NCBI GenBank assembly: GCA_041691815.1
Contig: JBEPTZ010000008.1
Span: forward strand, 1 to 64,000
Origin: 70-18 sp041691815
Lineage (GTDB): Bacteria > Pseudomonadota > Alphaproteobacteria > Acetobacterales > Acetobacteraceae
Length of the DNA stretch: 64,000 bases
Direction of reading: 5' to 3'
Below the pieces are notes generated by a model. The model had not been told where the DNA came from. It was given only the letters and a program-made list of their open reading frames with translations, and did not search any database. A program made the translations under genes and the position numbers. Each line of letters starts with the position of its first letter. The first letter of the stretch is position 1. Of the stretch, positions 26,755 to 36,561 are shown piece by piece.

Positions 26755-27852
26755 GTGAGGATGGATATTCCGCACCCCTCTTCGCCCGGCGGACGGCCGG
26801 GAACACGCGGCGGCGCGTTGCCCGGTGGGCTGGACGCACGCTCGGCCGCGGTGCTGCGCGAGATCGTCGAGCAGTATGTCGAGACCGGCGAGCCGGTCGG
26901 CAGCCGCACCCTGTCGCGCCGGCTGCCGATGAACGTGTCGCCGGCCACCATCCGCAACGTGATGGCCGATCTGACCGAGGCCGGGCTGCTGTATGCGCCG
27001 CACACCTCGGCCGGACGGCTGCCGACCGATCTTGGCCTGCGGCTGTTCGTCGACGGGTTGCTGCAATTCGGCGAGCTTTCCGACGAGGACCGCGACGCGA
27101 TCACCGCCTCGCTGGCCGCCTCCGGCCGCAGCCTGGAGGACACGCTGGGCGAGGCCTCCGCCATGCTGTCCGGGCTGTCGATGGCCGCCGGCCTGGTGCT
27201 GGCGCCGAAGAGCGACGGGGCGTTGCGGCATATCGAATTCGTGCCGCTGGGCACCGGGCGGGCGCTGGTGATCCTGGTGAACGCCGACGGGCACGTGGAG
27301 AACCGGGTGCTGGATATTCCGCCCGGGGTGCCGCCCTCGGCGTTGCAGCAGGCCGGCAACTACCTGAACGCGCGGCTGGCCGGCCGGCCGCTGGCGGAAC
27401 TGCGCCGCATCGTCGCCGAGGAACTGGCGGCCAACCGCACCGAGCTGGATGCGCTGTCGTCGCAGGTGGTGGCGGCCGGGCTGGCGACCTGGGCCGGGGA
27501 GGGGCGCGGCGGCAGCCTGATCGTACGTGGCCAGGCGCGGCTGCTGGCCGATGTGACGCAGATCGAGCGGCTGGCGGCGATCCAGACGCTGTTCGAGCGG
27601 CTGGAAACCCAGGAGACCATGCTCCGGCTGCTCGACCTCGCCGAGGGCAGCGAGGGGGTGCGCATCTTCATCGGCGCCGAAAGCGGGCTGTTCGGGGCCA
27701 CCGGCGTCTCGATGGTGGTGGCGCCGGCGCGCAACGAGGCCAACCGGATCGTCGGCGCGATCGGGGTGATCGGGCCGACGCGGATCAATTATGGGCGGAT
27801 CATCCCAGTGGTGGATTATACCGCGCGGGTAATCGGGCGGTTGTTGGGGTAG
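26755..27852 (+). CDS. hrcA: Heat-inducible transcription repressor HrcA
   Basis: A 365-aa repressor of chaperone genes that binds CIRCE operators in its family. The N-terminal winged helix shows LREIVEQYVETGEPVGSRTL and MNVSPATIRNVMADLTEAGL, followed by HTSAGRLPTDLGLRLFVDG. The GAF-like core and C-terminal domain include VIGPTRINYGRIIPVVDYTA. The start is GTG at 26755 or the ATG two codons later. I find no classic CIRCE sequence in this window, so its target site is elsewhere or divergent. Confidence 0.95.
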   Translation: MRMDIPHPSSPGGRPGTRGGALPGGLDARSAAVLREIVEQYVETGEPVGSRTLSRRLPMNVSPATIRNVMADLTEAGLLYAPHTSAGRLPTDLGLRLFVDGLLQFGELSDEDRDAITASLAASGRSLEDTLGEASAMLSGLSMAAGLVLAPKSDGALRHIEFVPLGTGRALVILVNADGHVENRVLDIPPGVPPSALQQAGNYLNARLAGRPLAELRRIVAEELAANRTELDALSSQVVAAGLATWAGEGRGGSLIVRGQARLLADVTQIERLAAIQTLFERLETQETMLRLLDLAEGSEGVRIFIGAESGLFGATGVSMVVAPARNEANRIVGAIGVIGPTRINYGRIIPVVDYTARVIGRLLG

Positions 27853-27862
27853 CAAAGGCAAG

Positions 27863-27992
27863 GACCTCTTTTTTGAAAAAAAGAGGCAAAAAACTTTTTA
27901 TCCGCCTTGCAACAGGGGAGGGGTGGAGATGCAGGAGTCTCCAAAACGGACGAAAAGTTTTTTTGCTTCTTTTTGTTCGCAAAAAGAAGACC
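27863..27992. repeat. AT-hairpin composite element (copy 5)
   Basis: The left hairpin is CCTCTTTTTT against AAAAAAGAGG (27865-27886). The core is in the opposite orientation to most copies (ATCCGCCTTGCAACA first, then GGAGTCTCC). The right hairpin is CTTCTTTTTG against CAAAAAGAAG (27966-27989). It separates hrcA from grpE. Confidence 0.78.
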
Positions 27993-28074
27993 TTCCTTGC
28001 GTTCCCTGCCTCGCTGACAGCTTTGCGCCGGTCATGGCTTGTTTATCGCCGGGTGCTCCACTAACTGATCGGCC

Positions 28075-28650
28075 ATGAGCACCGAGAACCCGCCTGTCCC
28101 CGAGCCTGCCGCGACCGAGGCGTCGCTGCCCCCTGACGGCATCATGGTGGTTGCCACCGCGCGGATTGCCGAGTTGGAGGCGGAGGTGGCCGAGTTGCGC
28201 GATCGCTGGATGCGCGCCGAGGCCGAGATGGCCAATGTGCGTGCCCGCGCCAAGCGCGAGGCGGAGGAGGCGCGGCTGTTCGCGGTGCAGAAATTCGGCC
28301 GCGACGTGGTCGAGGCGGCTGAGAACCTCAAGCGCGGCCTGGAGTCGATCCCCCCCGCCGCCGAGGGTGAGCCGGAACTGGTGACCAAGCTGCGCGATGG
28401 GTTCGAGGGCGTCGAGCGCAGCTTCCTCGCGCTGTTGGAGCGTAACGGCATCGTCCGCCAGGACCCGACCGGGGCCAGCTTCGACCCCAATCTGCACCAG
28501 GCGATGAGCCAGCAGGAGACCACCGAGCACCCGCCCGGCACCGTGGTGCAGGCCTGGACCCAGGCCTGGACGCTGAACGGCCGGCTGCTGCGTCCGGCGA
28601 TGGTGGTGGTCAGCAAGGCGCCGGCCGGGGCCGGCGCGCCGACGGCTTAG
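28075..28650 (+). CDS. grpE: GrpE nucleotide exchange factor
   Basis: A 191-aa co-chaperone that releases ADP from DnaK. A long N-terminal coiled coil (ARIAELEAEVAELRDRWMRA, residues 30-49 onward) leads to the conserved NVRARAKREAEEA and FGRDVVEAAENLKRGL. The C-terminal beta domain has FDPNLHQAMSQQET near 140 and the final RLLRPAMVVVSK. Its TAG stop directly borders the palindromic element at 28651. Confidence 0.95.
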   Translation: MSTENPPVPEPAATEASLPPDGIMVVATARIAELEAEVAELRDRWMRAEAEMANVRARAKREAEEARLFAVQKFGRDVVEAAENLKRGLESIPPAAEGEPELVTKLRDGFEGVERSFLALLERNGIVRQDPTGASFDPNLHQAMSQQETTEHPPGTVVQAWTQAWTLNGRLLRPAMVVVSKAPAGAGAPTA

Positions 28651-28755
28651 AGCGTGATGACCGTAGGTGGAATCACACGAAGGTCTGAATCACGCGACAA
28701 AACAAAGAGCTAGAGCGGGGCGCCTTCGCCTATCAGAAGGCATCCCACTCTAGCC
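28648..28755. repeat. Alphaproteobacterial-type double palindrome, copy A
   Basis: There are two stem-loops: AGCGTGAT (28651-28658) with ATCACGC (28689-28695), and CTAGAGCGGG with CCCACTCTAG (28710-28719 and 28744-28753) over an inner GCCTTC/GAAGGC stem. They are joined by GACAAAACAAAGAG. From memory this layout matches the palindromic units common in Rhizobiales and Rhodospirillales genomes. It separates grpE from the effector-like gene. Confidence 0.8.
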
Positions 28756-28794
28756 TCGCGCCGATTGCCCCGCGCGGGGAGCGCGGTGGTTCGG

Positions 28795-29946
28795 TCAGTC
28801 AGTCCATACCAGCTTGATACTGTTGCGTTTGGCGAAGTCGCGCGCGTTCTTGGGAATCTCCTCGCGCAGCTTCTCCATGCCAGCCTCGTCGACCTTGCCC
28901 TCCAGAAACAGGCCGCCGGTGGTGCTCATGATATCCGTGGCGGATATCCGCATCTCTTTGATATCTTTAGAGAAACTTATTTCCTGGAAGACATGGCCCT
29001 CGACCAGTCGGTCGGCATTGTCGGTATCCTGCAGGATCATGTGCCGATGGCAGGCGTTCAGCAGATCATCCATCAGCTCTTCGGAGGCATATACCGCGAT
29101 GGCGAACAGCATATCGTAGGTGACCCGGCTGTTGCTGTCCTCGACCTTGAAGGTGTCGCCGACATAGTAGATGGCGCCCGGCTTGAGCGAATCGTTCAGG
29201 ACGAAATGCGAGAATCCGTAGCCTTGGATGCCACCGCGCGGGCGGCGGCCGTAGTTCAAGGCGGCAAACTGCTGCCGCGCCTTCGGGTTGAACTGCGGGT
29301 TGTTGGCGGCATAGACGTTCGCGCCGCCTGGGGTGCCATCGACCTGCCTGAGGCCGCCGGTCTGCATGAAACGCGCAACGCCCTGCATGCCGGGCGTCTT
29401 GATATTGGCGCCGAAGGTCACCTTGGTATCGGCGGCGTCGCGGTCCTTGGCGGGGTTCATGGCGTTGCCGGTCAGGCGCATTTCGCGCCGGGTGGTGCCG
29501 TCTGCCTGCACGATGTCGCGCTGGGCGAGGTCGTACATCTGCGCGTAGGTCTTCCAGGTGTTCGGCGTTTCGAAGTAGCTCAGCGCCTTGAAATTGATGG
29601 TCAATTCGGCCGATTGCAGCGAGAAGGTGATCTGCTTCATCATCTCCAGCACTTGCTTCACGGAGTATCTCTTGAGGTCCCGCCGGGCTCTCAGACGTTG
29701 GAAGACGCGCGCATAGAGGTCGTCGGACTGACGGTTAAGTGAGCGGATTTCGCCACGGCTGAAATGCTGCATCACCACGGCGGCAGAGACGCCTTGCGCG
29801 CTGTCGGGCAATTGACTCGGCATTTTGGAGCTCGCCCACAACGCGGGCTTCTTCGGCGGCGATCCGGCGGGGCGGCTCGGCGCACCGCCGGTGGGAGTCG
29901 CGGTAGGGTCTTTTGTGCGTGAGCTACGAAACCAGTCCGACATCAT
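28795..29946 (-). CDS. Effector-like hypothetical protein, possibly DUF3626-like
   Basis: A 383-aa protein with a Pro/Ala/Lys-rich, apparently disordered first 50 residues (for example TPTGGAPSRPAGSPPKKPA) and a structured remainder. Near residues 227-252 it reads FAALNYGRRPRGG, then YGFSHFVLND, followed by GAIYYVGDTF. This recalls the GALN, FGSCxFVL and D-S pattern of DUF3626 proteins, which I judge a possible distant match. No signal peptide or membrane helix is visible; the flexible N-terminus would suit a secreted effector. GGAGAAG precedes the double ATG. It is transcribed against the flanking chaperone genes, has lower GC, and splits grpE from dnaK, which suggests later arrival. Confidence 0.85.
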   Translation of the reverse strand: MMSDWFRSSRTKDPTATPTGGAPSRPAGSPPKKPALWASSKMPSQLPDSAQGVSAAVVMQHFSRGEIRSLNRQSDDLYARVFQRLRARRDLKRYSVKQVLEMMKQITFSLQSAELTINFKALSYFETPNTWKTYAQMYDLAQRDIVQADGTTRREMRLTGNAMNPAKDRDAADTKVTFGANIKTPGMQGVARFMQTGGLRQVDGTPGGANVYAANNPQFNPKARQQFAALNYGRRPRGGIQGYGFSHFVLNDSLKPGAIYYVGDTFKVEDSNSRVTYDMLFAIAVYASEELMDDLLNACHRHMILQDTDNADRLVEGHVFQEISFSKDIKEMRISATDIMSTTGGLFLEGKVDEAGMEKLREEIPKNARDFAKRNSIKLVWTD

Positions 29947-30185
29947 TCTTCTCCAAAATCAATACGAATGAGAAAATGTAACTGCGAGCCGGGGATCGTG
30001 ATGATCAGAAAATATCGGTTACGTAAAGTACAATCGTAGCCGGGTTGATTGAACTTCCCCGTGATCGCTCTCGCAGCCGGGATCCGTCGCCGGTTGGGGT
30101 CTTGTCCGGGTCCGCATGCTGCCCAAGTGGTGGGCCAGAAGCTGTATCGGCCTATGACAGCTCCGTGCCGGAAGATGGGTGGTCT

Positions 30186-30200
30186 GCACAAAATTTGTGC
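30186..30200. promoter_or_regulatory. Palindrome GCACAAA-A-TTTGTGC upstream of dnaK
   Basis: A perfect 15-bp inverted repeat with 7-bp arms and a single central base, 9 bases upstream of the candidate -35. The geometry fits a dimeric regulator's operator. The binding protein is unknown. Confidence 0.4.
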
Positions 30201-30231
30201 GTGCCGGGCTTGCTTCCGGGGCGGGGTGCCA

Positions 30232-30248
30232 ATACATCCGGGATGTAT
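30232..30248. promoter_or_regulatory. Palindrome ATACATCC-G-GGATGTAT overlapping candidate -10
   Basis: A perfect 17-bp inverted repeat with 8-bp arms, overlapping the possible dnaK -10 region and placed where a repressor would block initiation. It is not a CIRCE sequence. A related ATCCGGGAT centre recurs in the palindrome at 45781-45795. Confidence 0.42.
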
Positions 30249-30309
30249 CATTCATGGGGATCGGGGCGGTGCCACGGGCTGCCCGCGATCCGCTAACAAG
30301 GAGACTGGT

Positions 30310-32253
<1,944 letters not shown>

Positions 32254-32285
32254 GACTGCTTCGGGCGAAACAGGCTGACCAGGGT

Positions 32286-32325
32286 CGCGCCCGCGCTTCG
32301 ATCGAAGGCGGGCGCGGCTTTTTTT
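32286..32325 (+). terminator. Rho-independent terminator after dnaK
   Basis: CGCGCCCGC (32286-32294) pairs with GCGGGCGCG (32308-32316) around an inner CTTCGATCGAAG palindrome, followed by GC and seven T. It lies between dnaK and dnaJ and would lower dnaJ expression relative to dnaK. Confidence 0.75.
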
Positions 32326-32359
32326 GCGTTGATTTTCAGCGCCACGTGAGAGGGCTGGG

Positions 32360-33493
32360 ATGGCTAAGCAGGATTATTACGCAACCCTGGGTGTGGCGCG
32401 CGACGCCAGCGGCGACGATCTGAAGAAGGCCTATCGCAAGCTGGCGATGCGGCTGCATCCGGATCGCAACCCTGACGACAAATCGGCCGAGGCGAAATTC
32501 AAGGAACTGAACGAAGCCTACGACGTGCTGAAGGACGACGAGAAGCGCGCCGCCTATGACCGCTTCGGCCATGCCGCATTCGAGAATGGCGGCGGCGGCG
32601 GTGGCGGGTTTCAGGCCGGCGGGGCCGGGCTGGGCGATATCTTCGACCAGATGTTCGGCGACTTCATGGGCGGGCGCGGGCGCGGCGGGCCGCGCGGCGG
32701 CAACGACATTCGCGCCAGGGTGGAGATCGACCTCACCGAGGCGTTCCACGGCACCAAGGTGCAGTTGCGGGTGCCGACGCGGGTGGCCTGCGAGGCGTGC
32801 AGCGGCACCGGCTCGGAGAGCAAGGAGCGCGGGGCGGAGACCTGCTCCACCTGTCGCGGCGCCGGCAAGGTGCGGGCGCAGCAGGGATTTTTCCTGATCG
32901 AGCGGCCATGCCCGACCTGCGGCGGTAGCGGCCGGGTGATCCGCAATCCATGCAAGATCTGCCGCGGTGCCGGCACCGTGCAGCGCGAGCGCAGCCTCAG
33001 CGTGGCGATCCCGGCGGGCATCGAGGACAGCACCCAGATCCGCATGCAGGGCGAGGGCGAGGCCGGCGGGCCAGGTGCGCCGCCGGGTGACCTGTATGTG
33101 CAGGTGACGGTGCGGCCGCACGAGATATTCCAGCGCGACGGCGCCAACGTGTTCTGCCGGGTGCCGGTGCGGATGACCCAGGCGGCGCTGGGCGGCGAGG
33201 TGGAGGTGCCGTCGATCGACGGCAGCAAGGCACGGGTGAAGATCCCGGCCGGCACCCAGACCGGCGAGCAGTTCCGGCTGCGAAGCAAGGGCTTCTCTGT
33301 GCTGCGCAGTGCCGCGCGCGGCGACATGTTCATCCAGGTGGCGGTGGAGACCCCGCAGCAACTGACCCGGCGGCAGCGCGAGTTGCTGGAGGAGTTTGAG
33401 ACCGAGGGCAAGAGCCACGCCAAGGGCAACCCCGAGTCGGACGGCTTCTTCGCCAAGGTGCGGGAGTTTTTCGACAGTTCGAGCCGGGGGTGA
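32360..33493 (+). CDS. dnaJ: Chaperone DnaJ (Hsp40)
   Basis: A 377-aa class I Hsp40. The J domain holds the HPD motif (RLHPDRNPDD near residues 32-41), followed by a Gly/Phe-rich linker (GGGGGGGFQAGG). The zinc domain has four CxxCxGxG repeats: CEACSGTG, CSTCRGAG, CPTCGGSG and CKICRGAG. C-terminal substrate and dimer domains follow. Full length. It delivers clients to DnaK and stimulates its ATPase. Confidence 0.97.
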   Translation: MAKQDYYATLGVARDASGDDLKKAYRKLAMRLHPDRNPDDKSAEAKFKELNEAYDVLKDDEKRAAYDRFGHAAFENGGGGGGGFQAGGAGLGDIFDQMFGDFMGGRGRGGPRGGNDIRARVEIDLTEAFHGTKVQLRVPTRVACEACSGTGSESKERGAETCSTCRGAGKVRAQQGFFLIERPCPTCGGSGRVIRNPCKICRGAGTVQRERSLSVAIPAGIEDSTQIRMQGEGEAGGPGAPPGDLYVQVTVRPHEIFQRDGANVFCRVPVRMTQAALGGEVEVPSIDGSKARVKIPAGTQTGEQFRLRSKGFSVLRSAARGDMFIQVAVETPQQLTRRQRELLEEFETEGKSHAKGNPESDGFFAKVREFFDSSSRG

Positions 33494-33500
33494 GGGCAAG

Positions 33501-33620
33501 CGGTTCTTTTTTTGAAAAAAAGAACTTTTTCATCCGCCTTGCGACACCGAGGGGCGGAGACTCCGGAGTGTCCAAAATGGATAAAGTTTTTTTGCTTCTT
33601 TGTTTTCAAACAAAGAAGAC
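33501..33620. repeat. AT-hairpin composite element (copy 6)
   Basis: The left hairpin is GTTCTTTTTTT against AAAAAAAGAAC (33503-33525). The core is CATCCGCCTTGCGACA, then GGCGGAGACTCCGGAG. The right hairpin is CTTCTTTGTTT against AAACAAAGAAG (33595-33618). It lies between dnaJ and dapB. Confidence 0.78.
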
Positions 33621-33647
33621 CTTTCTTTCTTTGAGGAGACCCGCGCC

Positions 33648-34412
33648 ATGAACATCGGCATCGCCGGCATCGCCGGACGCATGGGCCAACTCCTGGCCGA
33701 GGAAGCGGTGGCCGCCGGGTTCACCGTCGTTGGCGGCGTGGATCGGGCGCCGGCGCCGGGTGCGGTGATGTTCGCCGATATCGCGGCGTTGGCGGCGGCG
33801 GCCGATGTGGTGGTGGATTTCACCCATGCCAGCACCGCGCTGGCGCATGCGGCTGCGGTGGCCGAGGCGGGGTGTGCCTGGGTGCTGGGCACCACCGGGC
33901 TGGATGCTGGGCAGGAGGCGGCGGTGGCGGCGGCCGGGCGGCGGACGGCGGTGGTGTATGCGCCGAACTATTCGCCGGGCGTGGTGCTGCTGGCGGCGCT
34001 GGCGGAGCGGCTGGGTGCGGCGCTGCCGGCCGAGAGCTATGACGCCGAGATCGTCGAGATGCATCACCGGCAGAAGGTGGACGCGCCCTCCGGCACCGCC
34101 GTGGCGCTGGGCCGGGCAGTGGCCAAGGGGCGCGGGGTGCGGCTGGAGGATGTCACCGAGAGCGGGCGGGACGGGCATACCGGCGCGCGGCGGACCGGGG
34201 CGATCGGGTTTGCCGCACTGCGTGGCGGCCAGGTGGTGGGCGAGCATACGCTGATCTTCGCTGCCGCCCACGAGCAGATTGCGTTGAGCCATCGGGCGTT
34301 CGACCGGCGGGCGTTCGCCACCGGCGCGATTCGCGCGGCGGGCTGGGTGCGGGGCCGGCCGGCCGGGTTGTACGGCATGCTCGACGTGCTGGGGATGACG
34401 CCCCAGGCTTGA
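33648..34412 (+). CDS. dapB: 4-hydroxy-tetrahydrodipicolinate reductase
   Basis: A 254-aa NAD(P)H-dependent enzyme of lysine and diaminopimelate synthesis. The Rossmann loop is GIAGIAGRMGQLL (residues 4-16); the catalytic block is EIVEMHHRQKVDAPSGTA near 133-150; the end is GLYGMLDVLGM. GAGGAG precedes the ATG. asd, one step earlier in the same pathway, lies 8 kb downstream. Confidence 0.96.
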   Translation: MNIGIAGIAGRMGQLLAEEAVAAGFTVVGGVDRAPAPGAVMFADIAALAAAADVVVDFTHASTALAHAAAVAEAGCAWVLGTTGLDAGQEAAVAAAGRRTAVVYAPNYSPGVVLLAALAERLGAALPAESYDAEIVEMHHRQKVDAPSGTAVALGRAVAKGRGVRLEDVTESGRDGHTGARRTGAIGFAALRGGQVVGEHTLIFAAAHEQIALSHRAFDRRAFATGAIRAAGWVRGRPAGLYGMLDVLGMTPQA

Positions 34413-34522
34413 CCCCCAAGACTTGACCCCCCGCAGCCTTTCCGCCACACAGCCTCCGCCCCTCGGTCCTGCGGGGCATATCCATTCCGATCCCAGCCAC
34501 CTTCCATCAGCGGGAACTGCAC

Positions 34523-35710
34523 ATGCGCGATACGGGCGAATTTCTGTTTACCTCCGAGTCGGTCTCGGAGGGGCATCCCGACAAGGTGGCCGACCGCATC
34601 AGCGATACCGTGCTGGACGCTTTTCTCGCCGCCGACCCCTATGCGCGCGTGGCCTGCGAGACGCTGGTGACCACCAACCGCATCGTGCTGGCCGGCGAGA
34701 CCCGTGGGCCGGAGACGGTGACGCACGAGCATCTGGCGCATCTGGCGCGCATGGCGGTGCATGATATCGGCTACGATCAGGCCGGCTTCTCGTGGAAGAA
34801 CGCCGAGGTGCATGTGCATCTGCACGCCCAGTCGTCCGACATCGCGCAGGGCGTCGATTCGGCCGGCAACAAGGACGAGGGCGCCGGCGACCAGGGCATC
34901 ATGTTCGGCTATGCCTGCACCGAGACGCCGAGCCTGATGCCTGCGCCGCTGCACTACGCGCACCTGATCCTGCGGCGGATCGCCGAGCTGCGACGCAACA
35001 ATGACGTGTCGGTGGCCGGGCTGCTGCCGGACGCCAAGAGCCAGGTGACGCTGAAATACGTCGATGGCAAGCCGGTCGGCGCGACCTCGATCGTGGTCTC
35101 CACCCAGCACGAGGAGCGGCTGGAGCTGCCGCAGATCAAGAAGATGCTGGTGCCGCTGATCGAGAGCAGCCTGCCGAAGGGCTGGATGCCCATCGAGAAG
35201 GAAATCTACATCAACCCGACCGGCAAGTTCGTGATCGGCGGGCCGGATGGCGATTGCGGGCTGACCGGGCGCAAGATCATCGTCGACACCTATGGCGGTG
35301 CCGCGCCGCATGGTGGCGGCGCGTTCAGCGGCAAGGACCCCACCAAGGTGGACCGCTCGGCCGCCTATGCCTGCCGCTACCTGGCCAAGAACGTGGTCGC
35401 CGCCGGGCTCGCCGAGAAGTGCACCCTGCAGATCAGCTATGCAATCGGCGTATCGCATCCGCTGTCGGTGTATGTCGATCTGCATGGCACCGGCGCCAAC
35501 GTTTCCGAGGTCGAGCTGGAGGCGACGCTGCGCGAGTTGATGAACCTGACGCCGCGCGGCATCCGCGAGCATCTGCAACTGAACCGGCCGATCTACGCGG
35601 TGACCTCCGCCTACGGGCATTTCGGCCGCGACCCGGATGCCGACCTCGGCACCTTCACCTGGGAGAAGACCGACCTGGTGCCGGCGCTGAAGGCGGCGTT
35701 CAACCGCTGA
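34523..35710 (+). CDS. metK: S-adenosylmethionine synthetase
   Basis: A 395-aa enzyme making SAM from ATP and methionine. Diagnostic stretches are SEGHPDKVADRISD (residues 14-27), GAGDQGIMFGYA near 121-132, the second signature GGGAFSGKDPTKVDRSAAY near 264-282 and YAIGVSHPLSV near 307. I looked for SAM-II and SAM/SAH riboswitch patterns in the 110 bases upstream and see neither; a short tandem TTGACCCCC lies near 34410-34428. Its stop overlaps the start region of trmB. Confidence 0.97.
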   Translation: MRDTGEFLFTSESVSEGHPDKVADRISDTVLDAFLAADPYARVACETLVTTNRIVLAGETRGPETVTHEHLAHLARMAVHDIGYDQAGFSWKNAEVHVHLHAQSSDIAQGVDSAGNKDEGAGDQGIMFGYACTETPSLMPAPLHYAHLILRRIAELRRNNDVSVAGLLPDAKSQVTLKYVDGKPVGATSIVVSTQHEERLELPQIKKMLVPLIESSLPKGWMPIEKEIYINPTGKFVIGGPDGDCGLTGRKIIVDTYGGAAPHGGGAFSGKDPTKVDRSAAYACRYLAKNVVAAGLAEKCTLQISYAIGVSHPLSVYVDLHGTGANVSEVELEATLRELMNLTPRGIREHLQLNRPIYAVTSAYGHFGRDPDADLGTFTWEKTDLVPALKAAFNR

Positions 35711-36426
35711 GCAAGCCGCCGCCGGCCAAGCCGCCCCCGGCCAAACCGCCCCCGGATCGGCTGTACGGCCGCCAGCGCAGCCATCCGCTGCGGCCGCGCC
35801 AGCAACTTCTGCTGGACGCCACGCTGCCACGGCTGCGCTTTCCGCTGGAGTTGGCCGGCACCCCGCTGGCGGCGTTCGGCGTGCATTCGAATGCGCTGTG
35901 GCTGGAGGTCGGCTTCGGCGGCGGCGAGCACACCCTGACGCTGGCCGCCGCCCACCCCGAGGTCGCGTTGATCGCCTGCGAGGTGTTCGAGAACGGGCTG
36001 TGCTCGCTGCTCGGCCGCCTGGTGCCGGAGGGCGGCGAGGCCACCGCACCGCTGCCCGACCGCCTGCGGCTATGGGACGACGACGCCCGCACCCTGCTGC
36101 GGGCGCTGCCGGATGCCTGCCTCAGCCGGCTGTTCCTGATGTTTCCCGACCCCTGGCCGAAATCCCGCCACGCCAAGCGCCGCTTCGTGCATCCCGCATT
36201 GCTGCCGGAGTTGGCACGGGTGCTGAAGCCCGGCGCGCTGTGGCGCATCGCCAGCGACGACCCGACCTACCAGGCCTGGGTCGCCGAGGTGCTGGCCGCC
36301 CAGGACCTGTTCGACGTACCGCCACCGGCGACGACGCGGCCCGAGGGCTGGCCGCCGACGCGCTATGAGGCGAAGGCGCTGGCGGCGGGGCGGGAGCCGC
36401 GATACTGGGAAGTCAAGAGGAAGTAA
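35707..36426 (+). CDS. trmB: tRNA (guanine-N7-)-methyltransferase
   Basis: A SAM-dependent methylase forming m7G46 in tRNA; 239 aa if translation begins at the CTG overlapping the metK stop. No ATG, GTG or TTG occurs in frame between the metK stop region and the conserved LEVGFGGGEHT (near residue 63), so the start is unusual or misplaced. The N-terminus is a tandem of KPPPA units followed by the recognisable DRLYGRQRSHPLRPRQ. Later motifs are FLMFPDPWPKSRHAKRRF and SDDPTYQAWV. Coupling to metK is evident. VHSNA near residues 59-63 comes from the recurrent palindrome. Confidence 0.88.
   Translation: MSKPPPAKPPPAKPPPDRLYGRQRSHPLRPRQQLLLDATLPRLRFPLELAGTPLAAFGVHSNALWLEVGFGGGEHTLTLAAAHPEVALIACEVFENGLCSLLGRLVPEGGEATAPLPDRLRLWDDDARTLLRALPDACLSRLFLMFPDPWPKSRHAKRRFVHPALLPELARVLKPGALWRIASDDPTYQAWVAEVLAAQDLFDVPPPATTRPEGWPPTRYEAKALAAGREPRYWEVKRK
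35883..35894. repeat. GCATTCGAATGC palindrome, site 2
   Basis: An exact 12-mer within trmB, in the Val-His-Ser-Asn-Ala frame, just ahead of the SAM-binding motif in a part of the family that is normally variable. Confidence 0.8.
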
Positions 36427-36427
36427 G

Positions 36428-36553
36428 GTCTTCTTTTTGTGAACAAAAAGAAGCAAAAAAACTTTTTATCCATTGAAGACACCGGAGTCTCCGCCTCTCC
36501 GCTGCCGCAAGGCGGACAAAAAAGGTTTTTGGTCCTTTTTTTCAAAAAAGGAC
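36428..36553. repeat. AT-hairpin composite element (copy 7)
   Basis: The left hairpin is CTTCTTTTTG against CAAAAAGAAG (36430-36453), then CAAAAAAACTTTTTATCC. The core has GGAGTCTCC and CCGCAAGGCGG. The right hairpin is GTCCTTTTTTT against AAAAAAGGAC (36532-36553). It fills the gap between convergent trmB and the glycosyltransferase gene. Confidence 0.8.
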
Positions 36554-36561
36554 TGCTTGCT

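Larger units (their letters stand above)
29947..30309. promoter_or_regulatory. Divergent region upstream of dnaK
   Basis: A 363-base intergenic region between the effector-like gene and dnaK. The left third is AT-rich and probably promotes the minus-strand gene. Toward dnaK a weak heat-shock-type promoter can be drawn: CTTG at 30209-30212, 17 bases, then CAATACAT at 30230-30237, compared with the alphaproteobacterial RpoH pattern CTTG-N17-CYTATNT. Two perfect short palindromes flank it and are listed separately. AAGGAG precedes the dnaK ATG. No CIRCE sequence is visible. Confidence 0.4.

Noticed and set aside
34413..34522. Possible SAM riboswitch upstream of metK
   Set aside because: Neither the SAM-II nor the SAM/SAH conserved sequences are present in the short leader; only a TTGACCCCC repeat is seen.
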